The position numbers and the translations under genes are program-made. Below the pieces are notes generated by a model, which worked only from the letters and a program-made list of their open reading frames with translations, ran no database searches and was not told the origin of the DNA. This document shows, piece after piece, positions 15,301-26,572 of a stretch of 64,000 nt of DNA. The first letter of the stretch is position 1. Each line of letters starts with the position of its first letter. Source of the stretch: Beaufortia kweichowensis (Eukaryota > Chordata > Actinopteri > Cypriniformes > Gastromyzontidae); the NCBI GenBank assembly GCA_019155185.1, contig CM032814.1:14545047-14609046 (forward strand). The letters are read 5' to 3'.

Positions 15301-18300
15301 AAAGAATATTATTTAATTGTGCATGCATCATTTGCTTAACCTTATCTGCTCACACGCACGCAGCTCAAATCAACAAGCATCTCGCTTTGCCTTTAAATTG
15401 ACTTGTTGCTTTTTATTGTTGTCTTTACAGCTGTTAAACAATCTGAAAGTGACATTTACATGCGATTTATGAAGTCACATAAGTGCTACGATATCGTCCC
15501 TACCAGCTCCAAGCTGGTGGTCTTCGACACCACACTGCAGGTAAGAGCTCTGCATGTGCTTATGTCACATACATAAGAGATCTGTGGCTTGGAAAATACT
15601 CATTCCTTAAAGTTCATGAAAAACCTTGTGTGATTAAAAAAACAAGATTATTATTTTTACTCGTGCCGTATTTGTGCACGTCATAAAATCTGAAATTCAC
15701 TCGAAATGTTGTAAGAAGACACAGGAGCTGCTGCATCATCACCGTCACCTCCTGTAAATATTTGATCAAATTGAAATTAATGGTCTTTCTTGTCCCTGTA
15801 GCGGTAGAATTGTTTTGAGGAGATTTTTTAGCGCTTCTGTTCTTGATCACTGACTCAAAGCGGTAATATACTAGCCATCAGACCCTTCAACCAGTTCAAA
15901 CGTTTCCATACATCAAAGGAGCTTGCTCTAGGGACCGTTTCATTATGTTTCTCACCGTGGCTCGATTAATGTTTAATAATCTTGGATTGAGCTGGAACAT
16001 CTCTCGAGGAGAAAAAAGAAGCTCCCGTGATTTCTTTAAGAGCGCCTTTGAGAGGGTATGATACATGCTTTGTTTAGCTCCATGACGATATCAGGAGCGT
16101 TTGAATGGAAACTTGCTTTGGTGGAATCTGTTTTAAGATGGGGAAGATTTTGTAGTTGATACTGCTTTTCCTGCAGGTTTTGACTGATTCTCACAGGATT
16201 ATGTATTGTTTGTGGTATATTAACATGGCAGTTAAATGACATGCCGTTCGCTCTGCTGGTCTGTACAGGTGTGGTTGTTGCCTGGGGTTATGTATATAGC
16301 TTCAGCGAGAATGCATTAAAATGTGTCCGCCTCTATATAGTGTTTGTGTAAAAAGATAAAATATGTGTACGTGGCTGACGGCATTGATAGGTATAAGCAT
16401 GTTTTTGACTGAAAGACAGTATATCTTTGGAGAGGGTTTAATCAGACTTAAATGTGTTTGCATACTTGTGTGAAGACACACCAGTATATATTTCCATCGA
16501 ATCTGATGTTTGGACTAAACAGCGCCCCCTGCCTGTTTCTGCACACTGATGCAAAAAACATGAATTGGGATGAAATATGGCATTACAAATATTCTTCTTG
16601 CTTTCAGGTTAAAAAGGCATTTTTTGCCCTGGTGGCCAATGGGGTACGAGCCGCCCCCCTGTGGGAGACTAAGAAACAGAGTTTTGTTGGTGAGTACATT
16701 GAAAAATTCCTGAATATAATAAGGCGTTTTTAAAGGAGGGAGGAGCTGATCTGATAACTCTTGAAGAAAGGGCCATTATGGCTGCTGAAATTCTTGGTAT
16801 CCACTGGTTCCTTTTATCTTATCGGTACCAAAAGCATTTTTCTTATCTGCAGCTTCTTAAACCCGGAGTTGTAAGTGGAACTGGTCCCTGGCAGTCTCTC
16901 TAAGGGCTGTAACTTATACATCTAGATCTCTTTGGCCTTGAAGAGATTCAGACAGGCGACGATCTTCGCTGTCACCCTCCACAGCACCCGACAGTCCGCT
17001 GATACAGAGTCTTATCTGTTACCATGACAAAACCTGCCCAAAATAGCAGCGTGTGCTGACCAGAGTCGCAGCGCTTCTCTCTGAGTAATGATCTATGTGA
17101 AGCTAAATGAGCAGTCAGGTAAAAATACTTTTTGTGAAGGAATTTCAAAAGAGCACCTCCATTCAAAGCAATGTGAAATTAAAGATGGCATGAAACGGCA
17201 TTTAAGGCAATAGTGTGACATGTATAAAGCAAGAGTAAGTTTAGGATTCGATGTAATGCATCTTGTTTTTTATTGGATTGTGGATGTTAAGCAATGAAAA
17301 ATATTATATTATAATATTATTTAATAATAATATTATTTTTCCTTGTTACTTCAGCAGAGCAGCATGTTTTTAACAGAGAAAGTTATAACATTTAGTGAAA
17401 GGTAATATGAACTTTGTTTCTTTATAATATTGTGTGTTGTGGAATCATGCAAAGTAAGGCATAAGAAAATGACTTAGAATGTTAATAAGTCAAAATTAGT
17501 CTGTTTTGTTTTGTTTTCATTGCTTCCTCTAATATTGGAATAGTTAAAAAAAGTGAATAAAATATGATAATGTTATTCAAGAATGTTGTCATAAACCCAT
17601 TTGACATTCTTTTTTCATGGAACATAAAAGATGTTTTGAAAAAAAGTTATTGAAATTGTAATTCATTAACTGTTGTGTGGCGTTCCCGCTTTTTTCAGCC
17701 TCAGATATTTAAATGTATTTAAGGTACATATTTTTTTGTTATTCCCATATTATATATTTTTATCTCTTATTAGTGCATTATATCTAAGCAAACTAATGGA
17801 AACTTTTTTTTAATAAATATGATCTAACAGAGGTAAATGACATATGTTGTCTATATTGTCTATCATCTCTGTTACAGCTGTATCACTCCAGAAACAGATG
17901 AATAGAAAACACTATAAGAAATTATAATAAATAAGCAAAAATGGCACATAAATTACATTTCCAAATGCATTGTAACTGCTGATTTTTCATTTGAATCAAA
18001 CTGACTCATCTTAGTAAAATCAATTCCAAACCTGTTCAACTGAATCAGAATGATTCGTTTACAAATCAGACATTGCCAGATCATCAAACCTCAAAAGCAT
18101 CAATTTACTCTCCCAGACGGAGTAAAGCTGCTTCATCCGGTGACATCACAGGTGTCGGACCTATCAGTGTCTTGGTGCTTGAGTACCCCTGAGGGCGGCT
18201 CTCAAAGGGGGAGTTTTCAAAAGCCATGTTAATTACCATCACCACCCACACCCTCACCTGCAATCTCTCTCCAACATACTTCATTTATTAATACACAGAA

Positions 18301-21300
18301 CACCAGTGCTGGATCTGCAGTTAGATACTGCGTAAGCGAGTCAGCACTTAAAGTGTGCTTAAATGGCCTGTTTACCCACACAGAGAGGTTTATAGAGCCG
18401 ACCACAGCCGACCAGGACAGCCTCAGGAACACAAACAAATGGACCAAAACCTTCAATTTCAACAACGGCTTAAAGCACAGCTAGCTATACCAAGCAGGAA
18501 ACGGGAGTCTTTATAAGGCTGAGATTAGATTTAGAAATGCATTATCTTTAAAAGATATCCGACACAGTCTTTAGCAGCGCCCTGTTGATGGTGTAGTGTT
18601 TTGGAAAGCCGTAGTTTGTCTGGTTGCTTCTATTGTCTCTCCATAGAGCACAGATAGTGTCCCTGGATGCCTCAGAGGATGTCTATTTACAGTTAGATAT
18701 TTGATATTCAATGGAAAGAGACGCTTGGTTTGGCATGCAGGCAATACACTGCCACTCCTCGTAAAGAACTATTTCAAGCCAAAGAACTGTACTCCACTGT
18801 ACTCAGAGAAGTCAAACTGTAACAGGAAGTCCAAAGTTTTCTCTCTAGCTTTCATCCTCTTTCACTGTGTACAGATAGCCTTGTATGGGAATGGGTGGTC
18901 CAAATGAATTCACTTTCACACTTAAGTCTTTTTTTCTCTTTACAGGCATGCTAACCATCACAGACTTCATCAACATACTTCACAGATACTACAAATCACC
19001 CATGGTACGTCTTTATTATTTTGTTTGTCTCAGAAGATACCATATGCAAGTAAAGTATGCAAATGCTGCACGTGTTTACCAAGAATCTGCATTTACGTAC
19101 TTTAGTTACAATATGTTATTTACCACTGATTTTACAGTTTAGACAAGAGCAGAGAAATCCAGTAACCACTTCACGTAATGTGCTGCGTGTGTAACATTCA
19201 GAACGTCACACATATCCTCATTTACACAGACTGTATGTGTGTTTGATGTGCATAACAGCATGACATAAAAGTGCTCTTATTTACAGTTTTTTGTATGATT
19301 TATCAGTGTATGTTATTCTAAAGAATAAAATGATAGTTTTTATAATCAGCCTTTCTTTTTTGCTTATAAAACCAAGGCTGTGGAGTAATATACATTAGCC
19401 AGAATTGAATGTAAACCAAATCAGATTTGATTTCATCTTGGTATACACATGGAGTTTAAAACAGAATGCATGCTGTGACAAAATTGCATAGGTAGATGTG
19501 TGATAATGTGGAATGCTTCCAGATAAAGTATAATAAATGGGGCCTGTGCATACTCTGTTCATGTTTAGACATTAGTCTGCATCAGCAGCATGCTGCCTCA
19601 TCTTAATTGGAGATCTGGTGGGGCACCTGCTGCTGTCTTATTTCCACTTCATCAGCATTCTTATTTTTTAATGTTGTGACTATATTTCCGTTAGAGCAAT
19701 AAGCCACAAGAGGCCATGTGTTCTGGTGATTTTACTACTGGTCATTAGGCTTAAATACACTGTAATGACTTGATGGGTCGTTGTTTTTATAATACGGTGA
19801 CACATAAAACACTATCATAATAGTAAAATAATAAATGAAGAGTCAAATGTATTTTTGATATTTTTACAAATAAATAATATGTACAGCGAGTATAAAATCA
19901 TCATGCTAAAGTAAGTTTTGGTTTCAGTAATATAGATTGTTTTATTTATTAATTTCATTATATTTATTTAGTTTAACTGTGTCATTTGTAGTTTGAATAA
20001 GAGTCTCTTATTTTGATTCAGGTACAAATCTATGAGCTTGAAGAGCATAAGATTGAGACATGGAGAGGTGAGAAATCATCACATATGATTATTTTCAATG
20101 TTTTATGGTTTGTTTTCAATGTTTTCTATTTTTTTTCCCTTTTTTTCTATTGCAACAGAGCTTTATCTACAAGAAACATTTAAACCTTTAGTCAACATAT
20201 TTCCAGATGCAAGGTGAGAAAGTTGACTTCTTTTTTAAATAGTAGTTATTTTCTTCCGTGTTAGAAAAGTATTTATGGTTACATGTAGAAAAGACCATTT
20301 ATGTTTTTCCAGTAGCGTTTATTAAGTAAACCACAAACCCTTTATATTTTCATTTATAATGTGCCTTTAACTGTCTGTGTTAGGCTATTTGCCTATATTT
20401 TTAGTGCACTAAATAATTCAGGGCACTCTTGACAGGCTGTACACAGCAGGGTTGCACAAAGATTTTTCTGAAGTCACCTTTGTGTCCTCAGGTCAGTGCA
20501 GTGTTATTGATTGATTTTCTCTTGGTTTGTTTATCTTGCATGGTTCAGCATATTTGAGGCTGTGTATTCACTGATCAAAAACAAGATCCACCGGCTGCCC
20601 GTCATCGACCCTGTTAGTGGGAATGCACTTTACATTTTGACACACAAGAGGATCCTTAAATTCCTCCAGCTGTTTGTAAGTTCAGATTCAAATGTCGAAT
20701 TTCAACGTTTATTTAACATTTATTATTTGCTTGACTGGTTTGATGATGAAATAATTGCAAGGTAAAGAAAGTTTAAGGTAAAGAAAGTACGGTAAGTTTA
20801 AAGAATTTATAAAACCTTAAAGAAAAATAAGTGTTTTTAAGTGGCTAATTGCCGAAATCCAAAATGATTCCACACCAGCATGTTTCTATATGTTTAGTAT
20901 AACTTTAATTTGTTTAAGTTGTTTGTGTTTGTATGTCTCAGGTGTGTGAGATGCCAAAGCCCGCCTTTATGAAGCAGACGCTAGAAGAGCTGAGCATCGG
21001 GACCTACAGCAACATTGCCTTTATTCACCCCGACACGCCAATAATAAAAGCTCTTAGTATCTTTGTGGAAAGGAGGGTGTCTGCTCTGCCCGTGGTGGAT
21101 GAGTCAGGTATCATTCGGATTTATTTTGCAACGCACGCAGAGAAAAGGCAAATGAACTGTAGATCAAATTAATATCTATATCTGGAAAACACTGCACATG
21201 TTTACTGTATGTATACTGTTAGACTCACAAAACTTTTTTTCTCACCTAACTTTTTTTTAGGAAAGGTTGTAGATATTTATTCAAAATTTGATGTCATTGT

Positions 21301-23368
21301 AAGTATTGTGTGTTTATTTTGTTTTACTTGAATTCATTTTTTTGGGTTTGTGTTTTGATTGGTTTTGACCTACACTCGTCTGTATGTGTGTTTTTAGAAT
21401 CTTGCTGCTGAGAAAACATACAACAATCTTGACATCAGTGTGACGCAGGCGCTCATGCACAGGTCCCAGTACTTTGAAGGGGTCATGAAGTGCAACAGAT
21501 TTGAAACACTGGAGACAATAGTAGATCGGATAGTTAAGGCTGAGGTAAGGCCTGCTTTAATTCTAGTGAGAAAACTTTCAATGAAAAGCGTCTGCTAAAT
21601 GAATGAATAAAAAATGCTATTTATTTTAGATCAAATAAACTATTTTATTCTTGAGATCTTTATGCTGCTGTCTCTCTGTCATCCATCAGGTGCACAGACT
21701 GGTGGTGGTGGATGAAAATGGCACCATCGTGGGTATTGTCTCTTTGTCGGATATCCTCCAGGCACTCGTTCTCAACCCTGCAGGTATAAACGCCCAGCAT
21801 TCCTAGAGCTCACTTCCTGTAGGGCACTTCACCTTCTACCCCCTCCCAATCGTACCAGGTATTGCACTGCATGCCACTGCACTGCTGCGGAGACGAAGAG
21901 ACGACGCATGATGGCTGCCTTCCATATGAATGTGTATGAGCCAGAAGACGCTAAAGGGCTTTCTGTTTCCGCAGATCTGTTTTGATTCAGAATAGCCATG
22001 TGTGTGCATGTGCTCACCCACATTTCACTGCCTATGATTTTGATGAATGAGACAGAAACCTGCAGTGCATCATAGCCCCTCCCACTGCAGGACTCTGTCT
22101 GCTGATGCATCATATCCTTCAGATACACACAATGGGTCCACTCAGTACACACACACAGTTCTGCTTTACACTTGATAATATAGTAAGATAACATTTACAC
22201 ATTTGACAGATAATATGACCTATGCAATAACAATTGCTATCACTTACCATTTACCAGTGGCACACTGGGAGCAATTGGGGTAAGGTGTTTTGCTCAAGGG
22301 CTACAACTGCCTATGACTAGACAGATACAGTGTTGTTATGACAAACCTCTAAACCAAAGTCAGGTGATTGGATATGATACTCTTCTTCATCTTTGCAGTA
22401 AACACTTCTGAGAGATCACTCTGTGCTGTGAGTCCATCTGGCTGTGAATTTATAACACTGAATATTAATCGCTACTGAGAATATTATGAATCTTAAGTAG
22501 CAGATGTGATGCTTGCTGCTAATATTGCAAATATTATGCATGGATCAAAAGACATTTTTCCTTGTGTTGGTACTTTACAGGTGTAATTCAGGGGTGCCTT
22601 TCCCGGAGATATACAGTACCAGTGAAAAGTTTAGAAACACTTAATTAATGTTGGTTAGATATTTTCCACATTTTTGAATAGCAGTAAACTCATCAAACTC
22701 ACGAAATAACACACTTGTAACTGTTGTAAATGTTGTGACTAAAAGCATCCAAAATAAATGAACACTGTTATATTGGATCATCTTTAAAAGTAGTCACACT
22801 TGTCTAGAATTTGTAAAATCATCCTCTGAAGGAATTTCTATCTATGCTGGACTCTTAATGGCTGCTTTTTATTAATTATTTGGTCTTAAAAAATGGCCAT
22901 CCAAAAATATTTTAAAATAAAATATTAGTTGTTTAATGAAAGAAATGAATGTGTTGGCACAATTATATTTTTGTCTATATTTTGTCTACACCTTTAGATG
23001 AAAAGATTTTTGTCAGTTGTTTCTAAACTTTTGACTGCTACTGTACCTCCATAAAGAATTAATGGTTACTTCAAAACCACAAAGTAATACTCTTACATAG
23101 ATGTTTGTAAATTAAAATGTTACGTTCTTATAATGACATAATAGACGTACAGTATTGGTCAATTTCATAAAGTTGTGCACTCATCTCACAAGTCGTTAAA
23201 ATGTTTAGGTTTATTTGACATTTTTTAAGATTGTGCACCCTTGTTTCATGTAAACATTTGCCTACTAGTGGTTATAAGCAGCATTGCAACTTAAAGAGAC
23301 CCAAACAGTGTCATCTTTGTATATTTGCAGGTATGACCAGGAAGGACACTGAAGCAGAGACGGAGTGA
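1574..23368 (+). CDS. prkag2: AMP-activated protein kinase gamma-2 subunit (5' end outside window)
   Basis: This is the nucleotide-sensing regulatory subunit of the AMPK heterotrimer, which binds AMP/ADP/ATP and controls the alpha kinase subunit in the cytosol. Coding exons read by eye: 1574-1835, 10124-10320, 12940-12991, 15431-15540, 16608-16689, 18946-19004, 20022-20067, 20159-20213, 20549-20675, 20942-21107, 21261-21298, 21398-21544, 21690-21783, 23331-23368. All are flanked by AG/GT, and the phases join without a stop to give 490 residues plus TGA. The two first exons encode the Ser/Pro-rich N-terminal extension found in gamma-2, including PRPSSPMSAP. The remainder carries four CBS repeats (two Bateman modules). 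Recognisable segments are ANGVRAAPLWE, KNKIHRLPVID, FVERRVSALPVVDESG, TYNNLDI and EVHRLVVVDE, which include Arg and His positions known to contact nucleotide in this family. The gamma-2 extension separates it from gamma-1. Upstream long-isoform exons are not in the window. I cannot decide between a/b teleost paralogues. Confidence 0.96.
3894..3925. repeat. (CA)n microsatellite
   Basis: About 16 uninterrupted CA dinucleotides inside the large prkag2 intron. Confidence 0.95.
5421..5466 (+). repeat. SINE 3'-tail-like fragment
   Basis: The stretch GTCGCTTTGGATAAAAGTGT followed by CAGCTAAATG and ATGTAAATG repeats is the characteristic 3' tail of common teleost SINEs. A second shorter copy (AAAAGCGTCTGCTAAATGAA) lies at about 21588-21607, in the intron after the exon ending at 21544. 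Confidence 0.65.
6446..6531 (+). repeat. tRNA-derived SINE fragment
   Basis: The sequence GTAGAGCATTACACTTGCAA, then GTCATGAGTTTGATTCCAGG, then GAACAC and AATACTGATAAGTGTAAATG, matches the layout of cyprinid tRNA-derived SINEs. These have a degenerate B box (GGTTCGATTCC-like) followed by a spacer into the tail. It is diverged, and the tRNA half lacks an intact A box, so it is not a tRNA gene. Confidence 0.65.
6870..7700 (-). mobile_element. 5'-truncated L2-like LINE fragment (reverse transcriptase C-terminal part)
   Basis: On the minus strand, translated blocks in shifted frames run in the order expected of a fish L2-type LINE ORF2 C-terminus. A segment resembling KVHFIIDFRKK lies near 7680. 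It is followed by VERVSSFKFPGTHIS, the block FLRTIRKVNLSQQLLVSFYR with SIESVLTNGMLVWYG and ADKKALQRVTKTAHHIIN (open frame 7275-7547), then HHLFELLLSGKCYRS near 7240. The frames are broken by indels and stops, so the copy is dead. The 3' end is near 6870, in an AT-rich tail. Confidence 0.75.
9270..9335. repeat. (GA)n microsatellite with GAGT interruptions
   Basis: GAGAGA runs interrupted by GTGAGTGA, within the large prkag2 intron. Confidence 0.9.
10124..10320 (+). CDS. prkag2: prkag2 second extension exon (long isoform)
   Basis: The exon enters in phase 1 and completes an Ala codon. It then reads SGISSSPTTPTQLTKQ, which corresponds to the TSGLSSSPSTPTQ region of mammalian gamma-2. It ends in phase 0 before GTAAGT. 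It is rich in Ser, Thr and Pro with no folded domain visible. It lies 8.3 kb downstream of the previous exon and joins in frame to the exon at 12940. Confidence 0.9.
10321..12299 (+). other. prkag2 intron preceding the internal promoter
   Basis: No exon is recognised. The stretch carries a common teleost interspersed fragment at about 11504-11575 (CAATTTACATTTATTTATAT followed by AGCGCTTTTCACA) and a palindromic MITE at 12034-12190. Short open frames near 10510-11126 lack splice support. Confidence 0.55.
12034..12190. mobile_element. Palindromic MITE with TGGGCAAACTCGGTCCTG termini
   Basis: The element begins TGGGCAAACTCGGTCCTG and ends with the exact inverse CAGGACCGAGTTTGCCCA. The inner part carries a second inverted pair (CAACACACCTG and CAGGTGTGTT), so the whole can fold on itself. 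This is an abundant cyprinid non-autonomous DNA element. Target duplication is not clear. A diverged relative of its core, GCTGGTTCAG(A/G)TG, recurs throughout 43-53 kb. Confidence 0.8.
12300..12939 (+). promoter_or_regulatory. Probable internal CpG-rich promoter for short gamma-2 isoform
   Basis: About 600 bases with dense CpG dinucleotides (for example CGCGAG, TTCGCGGTTGCG, CCCGACGGG, CCGGTCTC) stand out from AT-rich surroundings. They end directly at the exon that carries the short-isoform ATG. Mammalian PRKAG2 is known to use an internal promoter for its short isoform. Here the promoter assignment is inference from position and composition, and no TATA box is obvious. Confidence 0.6.
12940..12991 (+). 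CDS. prkag2: prkag2 exon shared by long isoform and containing short-isoform start codon
   Basis: A pyrimidine-rich tract and CAG precede this 52-nt exon, and GTAAGC follows it. In the long isoform it enters in phase 0 and reads VHGLSED before MLEKLDLDDE. The ATG at 12961 corresponds to the initiator of the short gamma-2 isoform known in mammals (MLEKLEFEDE). Translation from that ATG gives 330 residues, close to the mammalian short form. The exon therefore serves both transcripts, with the internal promoter lying immediately upstream. Confidence 0.88.
12992..15430 (+). other. prkag2 intron, nothing recognised
   Basis: AT-rich intronic DNA downstream of the internal promoter. No exon, RNA gene or clear transposon is recognised. 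The first few hundred bases keep some CpG content. Confidence 0.5.
16690..18945 (+). other. prkag2 intron, nothing recognised
   Basis: Intronic DNA between CBS-region exons. Open frames at 16972-17166 and 18050-18465 resemble no known protein and lack splice signals. The shorter prkag2 introns at 15541-16607 and 19005-20021 also show nothing recognisable. Confidence 0.5.
21784..23330 (+). other. Last prkag2 intron with a Tc1-type MITE
   Basis: No exon is seen. A SINE-like piece (GGGAGCAATTGGGGTAAGGT followed by GTTTTGCTCAAGGG) lies near 22265-22305, and a Tc1-like inverted-repeat element spans 22612-23045. Open frames at 21829-22194 have no recognisable homology. Confidence 0.5.
22612..23045. 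mobile_element. Non-autonomous Tc1/mariner-like element
   Basis: The termini are TACAGTACCAGTGAAAAGTT on the left and, on the right, AAACTTTTGACTGCTACTGTA read as its inverse with few mismatches. They begin and end with TA, the usual Tc1/mariner target. The 434-bp interior is AT-rich with no transposase frame, so it can only move in trans, if at all. Confidence 0.75.
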
Positions 23369-24663
23369 TGTTTGCCAAGATGCTCGGGGTCATGTGACGT
23401 CAGTGTAGGAGGCACATTGTAAGTCTTTGAAGATGTGTGGACCACATCTGAGGAAGGAGTGGGGCCTGAAATCAGGGGCTTGGTGTAAATGTGTGCAATT
23501 GGAGGGCAAGAGAAAGCTTGATAGGTTGACACAGATTGATTAATTTGTCTATTATCTGATGAACAGGGCACAGTGACAGCAGCGTAGGGCGATTGAGTGG
23601 ATCATCTCACATTGAAGGATAATGTGAATTTTACCTGTATCACACTTCTGCTTCTGCACGCACACTATGATCAAGTATACTTTAGCTAGACCTAAAACTA
23701 TGTCATACCAACACCAAACAGTGGTCTAAAGATAGACTCTGGGCTGTACCATAAGGGCCTGTTCGGGGTGTGAGTTACAAGTCATTCAGTAATAATCTCA
23801 GTATTCAATGCATGTTAAGACTGTTTATTCCTTATGTGTACATACAGTTTTCATCTTGTGGCTTATGAGCCCTGCTCTTCTGTGTTTGTATGTTTGATTA
23901 CTGCCTTTAGGAACACCATGCCCCCAACCCCACCCATCCTTTGTGTGATATTTCTACAAATGAAGACCGTAATGGTTTCTGTCTATGGTGCCTTCTCTCT
24001 ACCAGTTATTGCCCATTACTGGTTGCCAATAGAACAAGATGAATAAGTGAATGTTAATCTGAATGTTAGAGTTGTTCAAAAAAGTTGTTAATGTTCCTCT
24101 CCTTTAGGCTTTATTTTATTTATTGCAGAGCTATAAATAAGTTCACTTGGATTTAAGTTTGGGTGTAAAATTATGCTGTAAATGATCATTAAAATGTTTG
24201 TTTATTTATTTATATTTAACACTTTTGTAATTTTGAAAGTATAAGAATGAGATTGAAAAAACTATTAAGACCCTATGCAGTAAAACCATGTGTTCATTAA
24301 TGACTTGATGTTCAATGCAATTCAACTTTAAAATCCCACATTATTTCTGTTGGGGAGGCCACAAACCTCTTGTTTATTGTATCGATTGTACTGTACATGC
24401 ACGTAAAAATATTCTGTTTGAGGAAACTACAAGTGCCAGAGAAAGGTCTATTTTTCTGTGTATTTAATGTTTGTAATACGTCAGATTTTAATTTGGTTCT
24501 AACTTTGGTTCGTTTTGCAGATGTATGTTGTTGACACTGTCATCATGAGAGAGTTATAGTTAGTTGTATGACCATAGATAAATGCACATCGCTGGCATGA
24601 GAATGCTAATAGATAATCATGCTTAAGGTTTCTTTTCTTTTACAGTGGAATAAAAAATAAAAC
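23369..24663 (+). other. prkag2: prkag2 3' untranslated region and polyadenylation signals
   Basis: After the TGA there is about 1.3 kb of AT-rich sequence without splice signals or a credible reading frame. Two overlapping AATAAA hexamers lie at 24649-24654 and 24656-24661 and are the best candidate cleavage signal. The end point is inferred from those hexamers. Confidence 0.65.
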
Positions 24664-25046
24664 GAGTCTAGGAAACTTCTTGTATTTAGATACTTGACAA
24701 TTTAGTAAACATACTTTTGATTTGCTGAAGAGAGAAAAGGGTATTTGTGGTTTTTACACAATTATTGTTTATGTTTGAGTTCATTAATAGGTAATGAAAT
24801 AAAATGTAATGAAGAATATATTGGAATGACAGGTGGTTGATCTTGAAGGAATCAACAGCTGCTGCCAACGTTGTTGTACCTGAATTTAAAATTGTGTAAG
24901 TATTTCTATCTATTGCTCTGGACAATAAGTCACTATGATTGTACTATTACACATACTAAATCACTATTCTAATTAGAAACAGGATCATTAAGACTGCTAG
25001 TTCTGATGCTAAAGGTTCGTCTCTAGAGTTTTCTGCTTTAACTTAA
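24664..25046. other. Intergenic DNA between prkag2 and the serpin gene
   Basis: AT-rich sequence after the prkag2 polyadenylation signals. Nothing is recognised before the DNA transposon remnant that follows. Confidence 0.5.
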
Positions 25047-25790
25047 AGGCGCTTTTTCACTGTCGGGGGTCTTTCCACTAGTACCGGTTCATTTTTTGGG
25101 ACCACCTCGGCTGAGGTTCCGATAGTAAAACGTGACGTGTAAACACTGTAGAGCACTGATTGGTTAGAGAGAAACGTTCCTGCGTCATTGGATTTGCAAC
25201 ACGTCACACCAACCCGCTGTATTTAAATAAAATATTCAGCAACAGTCACCGTGACGTCAGTATCTGTGGTTTGTACGACCTTTGAAACACTATTCAATCG
25301 ATTATGAGTGCAAATCAATGGCAGAAAGAACCGAGCGCAAAACTAATGCAGGTAAATGAATGTGTGAGGGCATAACAGATGTACATGAGAGCTCGCGCGT
25401 GCATTACAAGCCCTCACAGGAAACACTATTTATTTATTTGTAATCTCAAATGTTTTCAATTCATTTACTTAGTATTGTACACAATATTCACGCGCAAGAG
25501 TTTAACCCTTTCCTCGTATGTTCCGTTATCCTCTCGCGGAAGTAATTGACCTGTGCACGAGCATTAGTTGCGCACTCGGTTCTTCTGGCATTGATTGTCA
25601 TCATATATATCCTTCATTGCTCCTGTGCTGTGTGTGTTTGTGTCGTATTCGGTCACGGAGGCGGTGCAAGAATAACTACAAGTCTAAATAATCCCACCCA
25701 CTTTAAAGCGGTACTAAAATCAATGCAGTGGAAAAACAACCGAGCCGAGCCAACCGTACTGATCCGTACTATGCAGTGGGAAAATGTCTT
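25047..25790. mobile_element. Non-autonomous DNA transposon remnant (superfamily unresolved)
   Basis: The left end reads GGCGCTTTTTCACTGTC, then TTTCCACTAGTACCGGTTC, ACCACCTCGGCTGAGGTTCC and GTAAAACGTGACGTG. The right end reads CAGTGGAAAAACAACCGAGC, then CGAGCCAACCGTACTGATCC and GCAGTGGGAAAA, which is roughly the inverse. This layout is a familiar cyprinid DNA-transposon family, from memory. The interior has no transposase. Termini are imperfect and no target duplication was identified. Confidence 0.55.
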
Positions 25791-25886
25791 ATTTGTATGA
25801 TTAGTGTTGCCTCATTGATTGTATTTAACAGTGCAGATGTTGGTTACTGATGTGTACTCCAACACAGTACAACAAATGTAGAACCC

Positions 25887-26080
25887 ACCCCGTCTTCCGG
25901 TCTGTGTGTGTGTGTGTGTGTTTGAGGGCGTGTCTGCTCATATAAACTCTTGACCCCGTCTTCCGGTCTGTGTGTGTGTGTTTGAGGGCGTGTCTGCTCA
26001 TATAAACTCTTGACCCCGTCTTCCGGTGTGTGTGTGTGTGTTTGAGGGCGTGTCTGCTCATATAAACTCTTGACTCGGTT
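25887..26080 (+). promoter_or_regulatory. Serpin promoter: three tandem copies of a TATA-bearing 60-bp repeat
   Basis: Three successive units each read CCCCGTCTTCCGGT, a TG run, GAGGGCGTGTCTGCTCATAT and AAACTCTTGA. TATAAA falls at 25941-25946, 26001-26006 and 26061-26066, exactly 60 bp apart. The most 3' TATA box is about 60 bp upstream of a good splice donor at 26126 that would end a short non-coding first exon. The promoter role is inferred from position. The triplication itself is directly visible. The unit also carries CTTCCGG, an ETS-like motif. Confidence 0.7.
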
Positions 26081-26091
26081 ATTTTTCACTC

Positions 26092-26125
26092 CCTGCGGCT
26101 GAACTCGTCCAGCAAGAAACAACCT
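26092..26125 (+). other. Predicted non-coding first exon of the serpin gene
   Basis: About 30 bp after the last TATAAA begins a GC-richer stretch ending AACAACCT|GTGAGTG, a strong donor. Clade B serpin genes typically have a non-coding first exon followed by the ATG in exon 2. The transcription start is inferred, not observed. Confidence 0.55.
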
Positions 26126-26572
26126 GTGAGTGAAACATTCATGATATAGATCATTAAAATCGTTACGATTTTATTATCAGGATAATTTAAAGTATTTAAG
26201 AATGTGTTATTTTAATCCTCCTGGTCGTATATAGAAGAATACAGTGAAACAATAAGATACTGTATGTAAATATATCGACGCAGTGCGAAAGAAAAACTAC
26301 AGGCTAGATCACAATTACTGTTTCTCTTGTTTCATCGCGTTTTTCGAGTTGTTCTTTTGCAACGGATAAAGACCAATCATATGCCTTTCTGGTAGTTATT
26401 GTCCAATGAGTTGTAAAAGTGATGATTCACGTCATCTTTACACGCTTACAATAAGGAAGTGACATTGAAAGCTGTGAATCGAGTGTAAATTATGACTCTT
26501 TTGAACAGTCATTTCAACTTTTGAGATTTTGTTTGTTTACATTGTCTTTGTATTTGTTTTCAGGGTGTGAAT

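Noticed and set aside
21829..22194. 121-codon minus-strand frame in the last prkag2 intron
   Set aside because: No recognisable domain, no supporting splice or promoter signals, and a second minus-strand frame overlaps it.
25825..26122. Minus-strand frames with repeated SRHALKHTHTH peptides
   Set aside because: They arise from the 60-bp promoter repeat with its TG run. Unit length divisible by three keeps the frames open.
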